A DNA stretch of 64,000 nucleotides, from contig CAWFBJ010000017.1 of assembly GCA_963814055.1 (NCBI GenBank), positions 248,001-312,000 on the forward strand, in the 5' to 3' direction. Shown here piece by piece: positions 37,637-48,236 of the stretch. The DNA comes from AWTP1-13 sp963814055. GTDB taxonomy: Bacteria > Pseudomonadota > Alphaproteobacteria > Rhizobiales > Hyphomicrobiaceae. The notes beneath the pieces were generated by a model. That model saw only the letters and a program-made list of their open reading frames with translations, was not told the origin of the DNA and did not search any database. How positions within the stretch are numbered: position 1 is the stretch's first letter; each line of letters opens with the position of its first letter. The translations under genes were made by a program, and so were the position numbers.

Positions 37637-38601
37637 CGGGCGACGAGCGGTGCGATGCGATCGACCCTGTTGGTCCAGATGCCGCCGCTGAAGCCGGCAG
37701 GCAGCCGACTGAATTCGACCGGGGTGTCGAGCCCTCGTGAGAAGCCTTCGCCGTCCCAAGGCCCCAAAACAAAGACAACGCTGTCCGCTGCACTCATGCG
37801 CTCCAGGAAGCGGTAGGGCCAGCCCCAAAGCCAAGAAGCGTAGTTGACCGGGACCAGCAGCACGGAGTGTCGGCAGGCCGACGGCACGATCCCGGACCAC
37901 CCCAGCGCAAAGTAACGAAGCAGGCAGGCCTTCAGGCCCGACCGCCACACCGTGCGCAGCCCTGGCAGGCTGGTGCGGACGGCCACGACCGGGCGCTCGC
38001 CGCCATAAACCATGAGCAGAGCGCGCTGGTGTGGAGAAAGGCGGCTCAGCCGTTCGGCCAGCGCCCTCCCCTCCTCAGGATCGTTGCTCTTGATGTCAAT
38101 AAGAAACCGCTTGCCGGGAAAGGCGGTAAGGACCTCATCGAGGGATGGCATCAGCCCAGCGCCTTTGCCGCGGAAGGGGAACGTTCGCCCGCCGTCCGCA
38201 GTATAGCCGTAGCCGATGTCGAGCGCTTTCAGTTCGGCCAGGGTACGCTCGCGTGTAACGCCGCGGCCGTTAGTGCGGCAGTCGAGGGTCCAGTCGTGAA
38301 ACACGGCGAAGTGACCGTCGGCCGTCCGATGCACATCGAATTCGACGATATCTGCGCCGGCCGCAAAGGCCGCACGCATCGAGTCGAGCGTGTTCTCTAG
38401 GTACGTGTGCTGCGGCGGAAAGATGCGTGTTGCCGTGCAGGTATCAGCCGTGAGACCGGAATGGCTGAATGTTTGTGCGAGCCCGCGATGAGCGAGCAGC
38501 TGCGGTTTGCCTGCGTGCCGCGTCGCCAGCAGGCTCGTGTTGTTGAGATAAATGACAACCGCGACAACGATGATGAACCCGACCAGGGCGATCCGCCGCA
38601 T
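37633..38601 (-). CDS. Glycerophosphodiester phosphodiesterase, membrane-anchored
   Basis: A 322-residue GDPD TIM-barrel protein with an uncleaved-looking N-terminal helix (IALVGFIIVVAVVIYL). Catalytic motifs are LLAHRGLA near residue 37, TLENT-like YLENTLDSMRAAF, VEFDVHRTADG and VFHDWTLD. It would split glycerophosphodiesters to glycerol-3-phosphate outside the cytoplasm. GGAAG precedes the ATG at 38601. Confidence 0.92.
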   Translation of the reverse strand: MRRIALVGFIIVVAVVIYLNNTSLLATRHAGKPQLLAHRGLAQTFSHSGLTADTCTATRIFPPQHTYLENTLDSMRAAFAAGADIVEFDVHRTADGHFAVFHDWTLDCRTNGRGVTRERTLAELKALDIGYGYTADGGRTFPFRGKGAGLMPSLDEVLTAFPGKRFLIDIKSNDPEEGRALAERLSRLSPHQRALLMVYGGERPVVAVRTSLPGLRTVWRSGLKACLLRYFALGWSGIVPSACRHSVLLVPVNYASWLWGWPYRFLERMSAADSVVFVLGPWDGEGFSRGLDTPVEFSRLPAGFSGGIWTNRVDRIAPLVAR

Positions 38602-38659
38602 GGCACTTCCTTGCGAGGCGCGTGACGTGGCTGCCCATCTGGGCACGAGAGCGGCGCAA

Positions 38660-38688
38660 CGGTGTCAGCCCTCGAGTGGCTGACACCG
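38660..38688 (-). terminator. Perfect hairpin downstream of icd
   Basis: An 11-bp perfect inverted repeat (38660-38670 with 38678-38688) around a 7-base loop, between the icd stop (38703) and the next gene start on the same strand (38601). It lacks a T-run; it could be a terminator or an mRNA-stability element. Confidence 0.6.
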
Positions 38689-38702
38689 CGGCGGCAGGGC
38701 TG

Positions 38703-39917
38703 CTAGGCAGCCATGGCCTTCTTGAGGTTGTCGTCGACCTTGTCGAGGAAGCCGGTGGTGGAGAGCCACTTCTGGTCGGCGCCGACCAGCAGGGCGAGAT
38801 CCTTGGTCATGAAGCCCGCTTCCACCGTGTCGACGCACACCTTCTCGAGCGTGGCGGCAAACTTGGCGAGCGCAGGGTTGTTGTCGAGCTTGGCGCGGTG
38901 CGCCAGGCCGCGTGTCCAGGCGAAGATGGAGGCGATCGAGTTGGTCGAGGTCTCCTTGCCTTTCTGATGCTCGCGGTAGTGGCGTGTGACGGTGCCATGG
39001 GCGGCCTCGGCCTCCACGGTCTTGCCGTCGGGCGTCAGCAGCACGCTGGTCATCAAACCGAGCGAGCCGAAGCCCTGCGCCACGGTGTCTGACTGCACGT
39101 CGCCGTCGTAATTCTTGCAGGCCCAGATGTAGCCGCCGGACCACTTCATTGCGGCTGCCACCATGTCGTCGATCAGGCGATGCTCGTAGACGATCTTCTT
39201 CTTGTCGAACTCGGCCTTGAACTCCTTGTCGAAGATTTGCTGGAACAGCTCCATGAAGCGCCCGTCATACTGTTTCAGGATCGTGTTCTTGGTCGAGAGA
39301 TAGACTGAGTAGTTGCGCTGCAGCCCGTAGTTGAAGGAGGCGCGCGCGAACTCGGCGATCGAGTCGTCGAGATTGAACATGGCAAGCGCAACGCCGGAGC
39401 CCGGTGCCTTGATCACTTCGCGTTCGATCACCTTGCCGTCCTCGCCGGTGAATTTCAGCGTGATAGTGCCCTTGCCAGGGAACTTGAAATCGGTGGCTCG
39501 GTACTGGTCGCCGAATGCGTGACGGCCGATTATGATGGGCTGGGTCCAGCCAGGCACCAGGCGCGGCACGTTCTTGCAGATGATCGGCTCGCGGAAAATG
39601 CACCCGCCCAGGATGTTGCGGATGGTCCCATTGGGGCTGCGCCACATCTCCTTGAGGCCGAACTCCTTCACGCGGCCCTCGTCCGGCGTGATGGTGGCGC
39701 ACTTGACGGCGACACCGTGCTTTTTGGTGGCGTTGGCCGCGTCGACCGTGACCTGATCGTTGGTCTTGTCGCGGTACTCGACGCCGAGATCGTAATACTC
39801 GAGGTTCACGTCGAGGTAGGGGTGGATCAGCTTGTCCTTGATGAGCTTCCAGATGATCCGCGTCATTTCATCGCCATCCATCTCGACGACGGTGCCGCTG
39901 ACCTTGATCTTCTGCAT
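38703..39917 (-). CDS. icd: NADP-dependent isocitrate dehydrogenase
   Basis: A 404-residue IDH of the dimeric, eukaryote-like subfamily common in alphaproteobacteria. Seen motifs are VEMDGDEMTRIIWKLIKD at the N-terminus, the substrate/NADP motif KNYDGDVQSDTVAQGFGSLG near residue 272, and GTVTRHYREHQKG. It decarboxylates isocitrate to 2-oxoglutarate in the TCA cycle. The ATG at 39917 gives the standard N-terminus QKIKVSGTVVEMDGDE. Confidence 0.97.
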   Translation of the reverse strand: MQKIKVSGTVVEMDGDEMTRIIWKLIKDKLIHPYLDVNLEYYDLGVEYRDKTNDQVTVDAANATKKHGVAVKCATITPDEGRVKEFGLKEMWRSPNGTIRNILGGCIFREPIICKNVPRLVPGWTQPIIIGRHAFGDQYRATDFKFPGKGTITLKFTGEDGKVIEREVIKAPGSGVALAMFNLDDSIAEFARASFNYGLQRNYSVYLSTKNTILKQYDGRFMELFQQIFDKEFKAEFDKKKIVYEHRLIDDMVAAAMKWSGGYIWACKNYDGDVQSDTVAQGFGSLGLMTSVLLTPDGKTVEAEAAHGTVTRHYREHQKGKETSTNSIASIFAWTRGLAHRAKLDNNPALAKFAATLEKVCVDTVEAGFMTKDLALLVGADQKWLSTTGFLDKVDDNLKKAMAA

Positions 39918-40082
39918 GATGGCAAACCCCTTCAAAGACGCCTTGATCGCGGCCGCCGTATAGCACCCGCAACGGCCGGTCGCAAAGGCTGCTCTCGTCG
40001 CAAGCCGCGAACAAGCCTCGACACTTGCTTCGCTTTTGGGCACGCTCGGCAGATCGGCGCTTCAGCCGGAGCGGAAGCTAGC

Positions 40083-40970
40083 ATGCAGCATCAGACCATT
40101 CGTGCGAACGGCGTCGAATTGCACACGCGCGCCGTTGGGGACCCAAAGGCGCCACTGATCCTATTTCTGCATGGCTTTCCTGAGTATTCGGGCGCCTGGA
40201 ACGAGGTGCTGCCCGCCTTCGCCGGGTCGTTTCACGCTGTCGCCCCCGATCAGCGCGGCTACTCCCGTTCTTCCAAACCCGAGGGCATCGAGGCCTACCG
40301 GGTGAAGAACCTAGTCCGCGACATCCTGGCACTGGGCGATCATTTCTCGCCTGATCGGCCTTACGTACTGGTTGCCCACGACTGGGGGGCTTCTGTCGCT
40401 TATGCCACAGCGATCGCAGCGCCCAACCGCGTTGCCAAGCTGGCGGTTATCAACGGCGTTCATCCGGGACCGTTCCAACGCGCCCTCATCGAAGATGAGG
40501 CGCAGCGCAAGGCTAGTGCCTACATGCACTATCTGCGCGATCCCAAGGCGGAAGAGCGTTTGTCCGCCAACGGTTTCGAGAAGCTCTTAGGCATGCTGAG
40601 CCGTTTCGGTCCCCAGCCCTGGCTGACGCCTGAAAAGCGCGCCGGCTATCTGGAAGCGTGGTCTCCACCCGGCGCCTTGAGCGGCATGCTGAACTGGTAT
40701 CGGGCGTCGCCCCTGGTGGTGCCACACCCCGGCGAGGAGGTTGATGCAGGCAAGGTTATGAAGCTTGACCCTGCCCAGCTGCGGGTGCGCATGCCGCACC
40801 TGGTGATTTGGGGTATGAACGACCAGGCGCTGTTGCCGGTGTCGCGCGCCGCGCTGGACGCCTATTGCGATGACCTGACCGTGCGCGAGATTAAGGATGC
40901 CGACCATTGGGTCGTGCACCAGAAGACCGATGAGGTCATCGGTCTTCTGCGCGAATTCCTCCAGCGCTGA
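40083..40970 (+). CDS. Alpha/beta hydrolase, epoxide hydrolase-like
   Basis: A 295-residue hydrolase with oxyanion motif LFLHGFPEYSGAW near residue 28, nucleophile aspartate in LVAHDWGASVAY near residue 101, and catalytic histidine in DADHWVVHQ near residue 279. The HGFPE and HDWGA motifs are those of epoxide hydrolases and fluoroacetate dehalogenases. The stated start is the first ATG with the family N-terminus. Confidence 0.88.
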   Translation: MQHQTIRANGVELHTRAVGDPKAPLILFLHGFPEYSGAWNEVLPAFAGSFHAVAPDQRGYSRSSKPEGIEAYRVKNLVRDILALGDHFSPDRPYVLVAHDWGASVAYATAIAAPNRVAKLAVINGVHPGPFQRALIEDEAQRKASAYMHYLRDPKAEERLSANGFEKLLGMLSRFGPQPWLTPEKRAGYLEAWSPPGALSGMLNWYRASPLVVPHPGEEVDAGKVMKLDPAQLRVRMPHLVIWGMNDQALLPVSRAALDAYCDDLTVREIKDADHWVVHQKTDEVIGLLREFLQR

Positions 40971-41005
40971 TTTTATGCACGCTTGGCTGCAGGAGCGTAG
41001 ACGCC

Positions 41006-42253
41006 GTGAGCCAGGACTTGTTGGAGGTGATCGTCGAAGGCGAGGGCAGTGCGCGGGTGCCCTTGGCAACCGGCGCAGGGGTTCCGGTTGCAACAATTGT
41101 CGACACAGCTCACGAGCAGAGCATAGCTGGCGCGCTGGCACGCTGGTCGTCGGCCGGTCTTACCCCAGAAGTATTGGAGTCCGTTCTCGTCTACTGCGCG
41201 GAGCAACGCTGCAAGGCCGATGATGCAACCTGCCCCGGCTGCCGGCTGCGGACAAAAAGACTAGGGCTCAAATCCTTCGACGATTTCGCGGCGCAATTCT
41301 CGGAAGTCACCTTCACGCACTCAGCCATCCGGATCCCGGGGGCCGGCAGCGGTACCTACGCTGCGCAAAGCCTCGAGCACCTTGCCGCCACCTGGTCCGG
41401 CGTGGAGTACTGGTTCTGGGCACGCCGCGTTCTGCGCAAGCTGCGCCATGGCATCCGTCGCGCCGGTCAGAGCGGAGCACCGCCGGCAGACAGCGGCCAA
41501 ACCCCCGTCCTGATCCTGGTACGCCCGCAGCTCGCCGACAACATCGGCATGGTGGCCCGCGCCATGGCGAATTTTGGGTTGGAGCATCTGCGCCTGGTCG
41601 AACCGCGTGACGGCTGGCCTAACGACAAGGCGCGGATTGCTGCCTCGGGCGCAAATTTTATCATCGACGGCGCGCAGGCCTATCCAAGGTTCGAGGACGC
41701 GCTGGTCGGCCTGCAGTGGGTCTGCGCCACTTCAGCGCGGCAACGCGACTTGGCCAAGCCCGTGCTCACCCCCGAGCAGGCCGTGCAGGAGATGCGGCGC
41801 CGGTTGGAGGACGGCCAGCATTGCGGGATCGTTTTTGGGCCGGAGCGCAACGGTCTGGAAACCGGAGAGGTCGCCAATGCGGACGCCTTGGTCATGGCAC
41901 CGGTCAATCCCAATTTCGCTTCTCTGAATTTGGCGCAAGCCGTCCTGCTGTTGAGCTACGAATGGATGAAGCAGGGTGGAAAGGGAACACTCGGCCGGGT
42001 CACAACCTATGAGCAAGCGCTCCAGCCGGGTCTGCGGACGCGCGGCTCACTGCCGGCAAGTCGCGAAGACCTCACTGGATTCTTCGAGCACCTGGAGCGC
42101 GAGCTTGACGCCAAGGGCTTCTTCACGGCGTCCGAAAAGCGCCCCAGCGTGGTGCAAAACCTGCGTTCGATGTTCGTCCGGATGGGCGCAACGGAACAGG
42201 AAATCCGCACCCTGCGCGGAATCGTCAAGGCATTGGTGAATCCCCGGCGATAG
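41006..42253 (+). CDS. TrmJ-type tRNA/rRNA 2'-O-methyltransferase with an unusual N-terminal extension
   Basis: 415 residues. The C-terminal 250 form a SpoU/TrmH-fold (SPOUT) methyltransferase: LILVRPQLADNIGMVARAM near residue 171, GIVFGPERNGLE near residue 276, and LNLAQAVLLLSYE near residue 308, matching TrmJ/LasT, which usually spans 240-280 residues. The N-terminal 160 residues are extra: a GVPVATIV segment, a four-cysteine cluster C-x4-C-x6-C-x2-C near residues 64-79, and a Trp/Arg-rich end. Start GTG at 41006 with AGGAG upstream. A single-base error joining two neighbouring genes is possible. Confidence 0.85.
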   Translation: MSQDLLEVIVEGEGSARVPLATGAGVPVATIVDTAHEQSIAGALARWSSAGLTPEVLESVLVYCAEQRCKADDATCPGCRLRTKRLGLKSFDDFAAQFSEVTFTHSAIRIPGAGSGTYAAQSLEHLAATWSGVEYWFWARRVLRKLRHGIRRAGQSGAPPADSGQTPVLILVRPQLADNIGMVARAMANFGLEHLRLVEPRDGWPNDKARIAASGANFIIDGAQAYPRFEDALVGLQWVCATSARQRDLAKPVLTPEQAVQEMRRRLEDGQHCGIVFGPERNGLETGEVANADALVMAPVNPNFASLNLAQAVLLLSYEWMKQGGKGTLGRVTTYEQALQPGLRTRGSLPASREDLTGFFEHLERELDAKGFFTASEKRPSVVQNLRSMFVRMGATEQEIRTLRGIVKALVNPRR

Positions 42254-42347
42254 GTGTTAACCTGCCTTAGTTATGCCTCCTTTTCCGCCGAGCGATGCGC
42301 TCAATTATTCATCAAACAAGACCAACTCGAACGAGGCCAATGAACCC

Positions 42348-42986
42348 ATGGGGGCGGGCTTGAGCAAGAGGTGCTGGAGCAGAACAGAAAGATGCGTGGG
42401 CGCCGTTGCGGGCCTGATGCTCGTGGCTGCGCTTGCCGCGGCAGGCAGCGTGCCCGTGCTGGCGCAGAACAAGGAACTCAGCGAAAAATCCGTTCAGATG
42501 CTGATGCAGTACGCCTGGGCGCTGACGCCGCCAAAATTTACCGCGCCCGACGGTAAGACGATTGAAGTCGACAAGACCAAGCCCAAGGATGTGATCGTCT
42601 CCATCGATGTAGCTCGCGAAGTGATCATGGTGGGGCGCCTGTCAGCCCACGCCCAGTCGTGCGAGCTCACAGAGGAGCAGCGGGCCAACTATTTGACTTT
42701 GATGCGCCGTGAACAGGCAAAGTCTCATTGGAGCGATCAGCAGCTCCTGTACATCAGTCAACTGCACACAACCACCGTCATGATGATGACCGGCAAGCTG
42801 CTCCTCGTGGAAAAGGCCGGTGAGAAGGTTGTTTCCGAGCGCGAGATCAAGGCCGGCCGGACAGAAAGCTGTTCCGACACAGAGCGCCAGCGGGTCAAGA
42901 CGCAGATTACGGCCTACATCAACACCGCTCCTGCCCCGGCAGCCAAGACTGCCGAGCCAGCCAAGGCCGACACCAAGAAGAAGTAG
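42348..42986 (+). CDS. Secreted protein of unknown function
   Basis: A 212-residue protein with a long signal peptide (VGAVAGLMLVAALAAAGSVP, cleavage near LAQ). The mature part is mostly helical, has several Met/Gln-rich stretches and ends in a Pro/Ala/Lys-rich tail (TAEPAKADTKKK). No family recognised. The start could also be the ATG at 42273, which would add 25 polar residues before the signal peptide. Confidence 0.65.
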   Translation: MGAGLSKRCWSRTERCVGAVAGLMLVAALAAAGSVPVLAQNKELSEKSVQMLMQYAWALTPPKFTAPDGKTIEVDKTKPKDVIVSIDVAREVIMVGRLSAHAQSCELTEEQRANYLTLMRREQAKSHWSDQQLLYISQLHTTTVMMMTGKLLLVEKAGEKVVSEREIKAGRTESCSDTERQRVKTQITAYINTAPAPAAKTAEPAKADTKKK

Positions 42987-43046
42987 CCTTGCGGCAGAGG
43001 TGGCGGCAAAGGTAGTACCAATAGGGCCGCCCCCAGGGGTGGGACA

Positions 43047-43074
43047 TTGACGCCGGCCAGCCATACAGTATAAC
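43047..43074 (+). promoter_or_regulatory. Putative sigma-70 promoter for rpsD
   Basis: TTGACG (43047-43052), a 16-bp spacer and TATAAC (43069-43074). Transcription would begin near 43081, giving a leader of about 170 bases before the rpsD ATG. This is among the best -35/-10 pairs visible in the window. Confidence 0.6.
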
Positions 43075-43080
43075 GCGCTC

Positions 43081-43147
43081 GCGGACCGGTTAGGTCCGCA
43101 TCGTCTGCACACCTGTGGTGTCGGCCGTTGTTCGGCGGTTTTAGCCG
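43081..43147 (+). promoter_or_regulatory. Structured rpsD leader
   Basis: Three consecutive small hairpins: a 7-bp perfect stem (43081-43087 with 43093-43099), a 5-bp stem (43109-43113 with 43117-43121), and a 4-bp stem (43124-43127 with 43133-43136) followed by GGTTTT. The last strand, 43133-43136, can instead pair with 43144-43147. Ribosomal protein S4 controls its own synthesis in several bacteria by binding leader RNA, so an autoregulatory role is plausible but unproven here. Confidence 0.35.
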
Positions 43148-43251
43148 GGCAAGAGCCGGTGCCTGTCGGCTTCCGGGAATGCTCGGGGCAGAGGAAGGGG
43201 TGCTCTACAACCTGGCTCGTATCTTATTCTTCTCGACTTTGGAGTGTCACT

Positions 43252-43869
43252 ATGACGAAGCGCATTCGCGCAAAGTACAAGATTGACCGCCGCCTCGGGC
43301 AGAAGTTGTGGGGGCGCGCAAAGAGCCCGCTCAACAAGCGCGAGTCGCGTCCGGGCCAGCACGGCCAACGGCGTACATCCAAGCTCTCCGACTACGGTCA
43401 GCAGCTACAGGCGAAGCAGAAGCTGAAGCGCTACTATGCCAACATCGGCGAGCGCCAGTTCAGGCGAATTTACGAGGAGGCACGGCGCTTCAAAGGCTCC
43501 ACCTCCGAGCATCTGATCGGTCTACTGGAGCGCAGGCTTGACGCCATCGTCTATCGAGCGAAGTTCGTTCCCACGGTGTTCGCGGCGCGCCAGTTCGTCA
43601 GTCACGGGCATGTGACGGTGAACGGGCGGCGGGTCAACATTCCAAGCTTCCGCTGCAGGGTCGGCGACGTGGTCGAGGTGAAGGAGAAGGGCAAGCAGAT
43701 GGCTCTACTGCTCGAGGCCATCAAGAGCACGGAGCGGGATGTGCCCGACTACGTCGAGGCCGACCACAGCAAGATGACGGCCAAGCTGGTGCGCGTGCCG
43801 GGCCTGAGCGAGGTGCCGTTCCCCGTGCACATGGAGCCGAACCTGGTGGTCGAGTTCTACAGCCGGTAG
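43252..43869 (+). CDS. rpsD: 30S ribosomal protein S4
   Basis: A 205-residue S4 that binds 16S rRNA early in 30S assembly. Seen are the N-terminal TKRIRAKYKIDRRLGQKLWG, the GQHGQRR segment, and the S4 RNA-binding domain with LERRLDAIVYRAKF and QFVSHGHVTVNGRRVNIPS. The zinc cysteines found in some S4 proteins are absent, as is normal for alphaproteobacteria. GGAG precedes the ATG. A long leader and strong terminator make this a single-gene unit. Confidence 0.97.
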   Translation: MTKRIRAKYKIDRRLGQKLWGRAKSPLNKRESRPGQHGQRRTSKLSDYGQQLQAKQKLKRYYANIGERQFRRIYEEARRFKGSTSEHLIGLLERRLDAIVYRAKFVPTVFAARQFVSHGHVTVNGRRVNIPSFRCRVGDVVEVKEKGKQMALLLEAIKSTERDVPDYVEADHSKMTAKLVRVPGLSEVPFPVHMEPNLVVEFYSR

Positions 43870-43891
43870 GCGCAGTGGGATTTCGTATGCG

Positions 43892-43918
43892 AAGGCCGCC
43901 CGATCGGGCGGCCTTTTT
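43892..43918 (+). terminator. Rho-independent terminator of rpsD
   Basis: A GC-rich perfect inverted repeat centred at 43903/43904 (10-bp stem with a GATC loop) followed by TTTTT, 23 bp after the rpsD stop. The opposite strand starts with AAAAAGG, so it may also stop transcription from the convergent pqiA-like gene. Confidence 0.92.
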
Positions 43919-43926
43919 GCTTGGGC

Positions 43927-44994
43927 CTATCGCTGAGCAAGCGTTTCGCCGGAAACGCCGGACGGCGCCATTTCGGCAAGGCGCGCCTGCAGGCTGACAG
44001 GCTGCGGAGCGCTGGGTCCAACCGAGTTGGCCCAGCCATAGGCGAACATCGTCATGAGGGCGGAAGCGGCAAAAAAGTACACGCCCGGTAGAACCGATGC
44101 TTCTGAATAGCCCGACGCATTGATGTAGAAGATCATCAGGGCCAGCACCATCACGTCCGTCATTGAATAGCGGCCCAGCCACTCCATGACTGAGATCGAT
44201 CTGGCACGGAACTCGTGCGGCATGTCGGGCGTGGTGACGAGGGTCAGCAGGTAGAAGAGTTTCATGAAGGGAAAGAAGATCGAGAACATGAAGATCACAA
44301 AGCAAAGGAAGAACTCTTCGTTCTTGTAGAGCGCCCAGATGATGGTGGCGACCGAATGCTGGTTGGTCCACACATACACCGTCGTGAAGCGAAGGGCGGG
44401 CAACATGACGCCGAGCGCGAAGAATACCGTCGCCATGATGATCAGGAAGCTGAAGGCGAAGTTGCGCAACGTCGAAGATTGTCCGGTCCTGCTGACAGGG
44501 GTAGGCGCTGGCGGCTGCAATGCGGCTACATCGCCGCGAAGCCAAGCGTAGGCGAGGATCATCAAGAGCACGGCCGCCGTAAAGAAGTAGACCCCGTTCA
44601 GGCTCTTGGCATCGTACACACCCTGGCTCTTGATGAAGAAAATCGACAGCGAGAGCACGAGGACGTCGTGCATCGACCATTTGCCAAGCCATTCCAATGC
44701 CCGCAGCTGGCGCGACATGCGGCTGACTTCGCGCCGCGGCAGCGTGGACAGCAGCAGCAAGTAGAGCAGTTTCAGGATGGGCAGAAGGACAGAGAAGATC
44801 AGTATGGTGATGCCGAGAAAATACTGGCCGGAACGGATCAAGGCATTGACCGTGGAGATGAGGGAGTGCTCGTAGGTGAAAAATACGAACTTGGTCAGCT
44901 TGATGATCGGCAGGCTGACGCCGAGCGCCAGGCACACGCTGGCACCTACGAGCGCCAGGCTCAACAAGAAGCGACGGCCTCCCAGCATCATCAA
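43927..44994 (-). CDS. Paraquat-inducible protein A family membrane protein (tandem PqiA domains)
   Basis: A 355-residue protein with two homologous PqiA halves of four helices each. Internal similarity is clear: LRALEWLGKWSMHDVLVLSL in the first half and ISVMEWLGRYSMTDVMVLAL in the second, with YFFTAAVL and YFFAASAL after each. PqiA proteins act with MCE-domain PqiB in lipid transport across the envelope; no pqiB is adjacent. The start is one of three consecutive ATG codons. Confidence 0.88.
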   Translation of the reverse strand: MMMLGGRRFLLSLALVGASVCLALGVSLPIIKLTKFVFFTYEHSLISTVNALIRSGQYFLGITILIFSVLLPILKLLYLLLLSTLPRREVSRMSRQLRALEWLGKWSMHDVLVLSLSIFFIKSQGVYDAKSLNGVYFFTAAVLLMILAYAWLRGDVAALQPPAPTPVSRTGQSSTLRNFAFSFLIIMATVFFALGVMLPALRFTTVYVWTNQHSVATIIWALYKNEEFFLCFVIFMFSIFFPFMKLFYLLTLVTTPDMPHEFRARSISVMEWLGRYSMTDVMVLALMIFYINASGYSEASVLPGVYFFAASALMTMFAYGWANSVGPSAPQPVSLQARLAEMAPSGVSGETLAQR

Positions 44995-45113
44995 ACGAGC
45001 CGTTCCCGAAAAGGCAACGCCGCCATCCTAGGCGGACAGGCGGCGGGATTATGTCGGAGAACGGCAGGCTACGCTGGGAATTTGACCAGACCCGGCGGAG
45101 CTGGCAGGTGACC

Positions 45114-45464
45114 TTAGGCTGTGATCGTTGCCTTGTCGTAGGACACGCCCTTCTCGCCCAAGAGCTGCTGCAGCTCACCTTCCTGGAACATCTCCCGGAT
45201 GATGTCGCAACCGCCTACGAACTCACCCTTAACGTAAAGCTGAGGGATGGTGGGCCAATTGGAGAAGGATTTGATGCCGTCGCGGATGCCGGCATCGTCG
45301 AGGACATTGATGTCCTTGTAGTCGACACCGAGATGTCCGAGGATCTGCGCCACCTGAGCCGAGAAGCCGCACTGGGGAAACTTCTGCGTCCCTTTCATAA
45401 AGAGAACGACATCGTTGCTGGCGACGGTCTTGCGGATCCAGTCTTGGACGGCTTGCACGCTCAT
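45114..45464 (-). CDS. grxD: Monothiol glutaredoxin Grx4 family
   Basis: A 116-residue CGFS-type glutaredoxin: KGTQKFPQCGFSAQV near residue 25, WPTIPQLYVKGEFVGGCD near residue 70. Such proteins carry or deliver 2Fe-2S clusters, often with BolA. bolA lies 103 bp upstream on the same strand, a conserved alphaproteobacterial pair downstream of purL. Confidence 0.96.
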   Translation of the reverse strand: MSVQAVQDWIRKTVASNDVVLFMKGTQKFPQCGFSAQVAQILGHLGVDYKDINVLDDAGIRDGIKSFSNWPTIPQLYVKGEFVGGCDIIREMFQEGELQQLLGEKGVSYDKATITA

Positions 45465-45567
45465 GAGGAACCTTTCTTCGGATTCGCGGGTCTATGCCCG
45501 CGAGACTAGGGGCCGTGGTTGCCGGCCCCAGTGACGTTCTCAAGATGTGGGCAATGGCGCCGCAAAG

Positions 45568-45804
45568 TCAATCTTTCGGCGGTGCGGTGGTGAGTGCAAG
45601 GGCGTGTAAAACCCCGCCCATGCGGCCCTGCAGGGCCTCGTAGACCATCTTGTGCTGCTGGACCCGGGTTTTGCCTGCGAACTCCCTGGCAACCACGTGC
45701 GCGGCATAGTGATCGCCATCCCCGGCCAGATCCTTGATCGTCACCTGAGCGCCGGGAAAGCGCTCTTTGATGAGCTGCTCGATCTCGTTGGCATCCATCG
45801 GCAT
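45568..45804 (-). CDS. BolA family protein
   Basis: A 78-residue BolA-fold protein with the typical QQHKMVYEALQGRMGGVLHA C-terminal helix including the conserved histidine. It probably forms an Fe-S bridged complex with the monothiol glutaredoxin encoded next, possibly in iron sensing or cluster trafficking. An alternative start two codons in (MDANEIEQ) is possible. Confidence 0.95.
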   Translation of the reverse strand: MPMDANEIEQLIKERFPGAQVTIKDLAGDGDHYAAHVVAREFAGKTRVQQHKMVYEALQGRMGGVLHALALTTAPPKD

Positions 45805-45893
45805 AGCGTGTGTTACCCGTGCTCCGTCATTGCGCGGCGGGCGACCCTCGCCAACGGGTGCGCAACCTCAGCCTGGATCATTGTCTGATTCTA

Positions 45894-45912
45894 GCGGGCG
45901 TGTAGCGCCCGC
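45894..45912 (-). terminator. Hairpin between purL and bolA
   Basis: A 7-bp perfect GC-rich stem (45894-45900 with 45906-45912) with a 5-base loop, 45 bp after the purL stop on the minus strand. There is no T-run; it could attenuate or process the transcript before bolA-grxD. Confidence 0.35.
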
Positions 45913-45957
45913 GCAAGAACGTTAGAGGAACGACCAGGCCTTGCCACAAATCCTGCC

Positions 45958-48168
<2,211 letters not shown>

Positions 48169-48236
48169 ACAACCGCTCTCAAAGGATGGATTCTCAAGCG
48201 TGGAGCGAGCTTATAGCGGCCGGATCGCAAAGAGTC

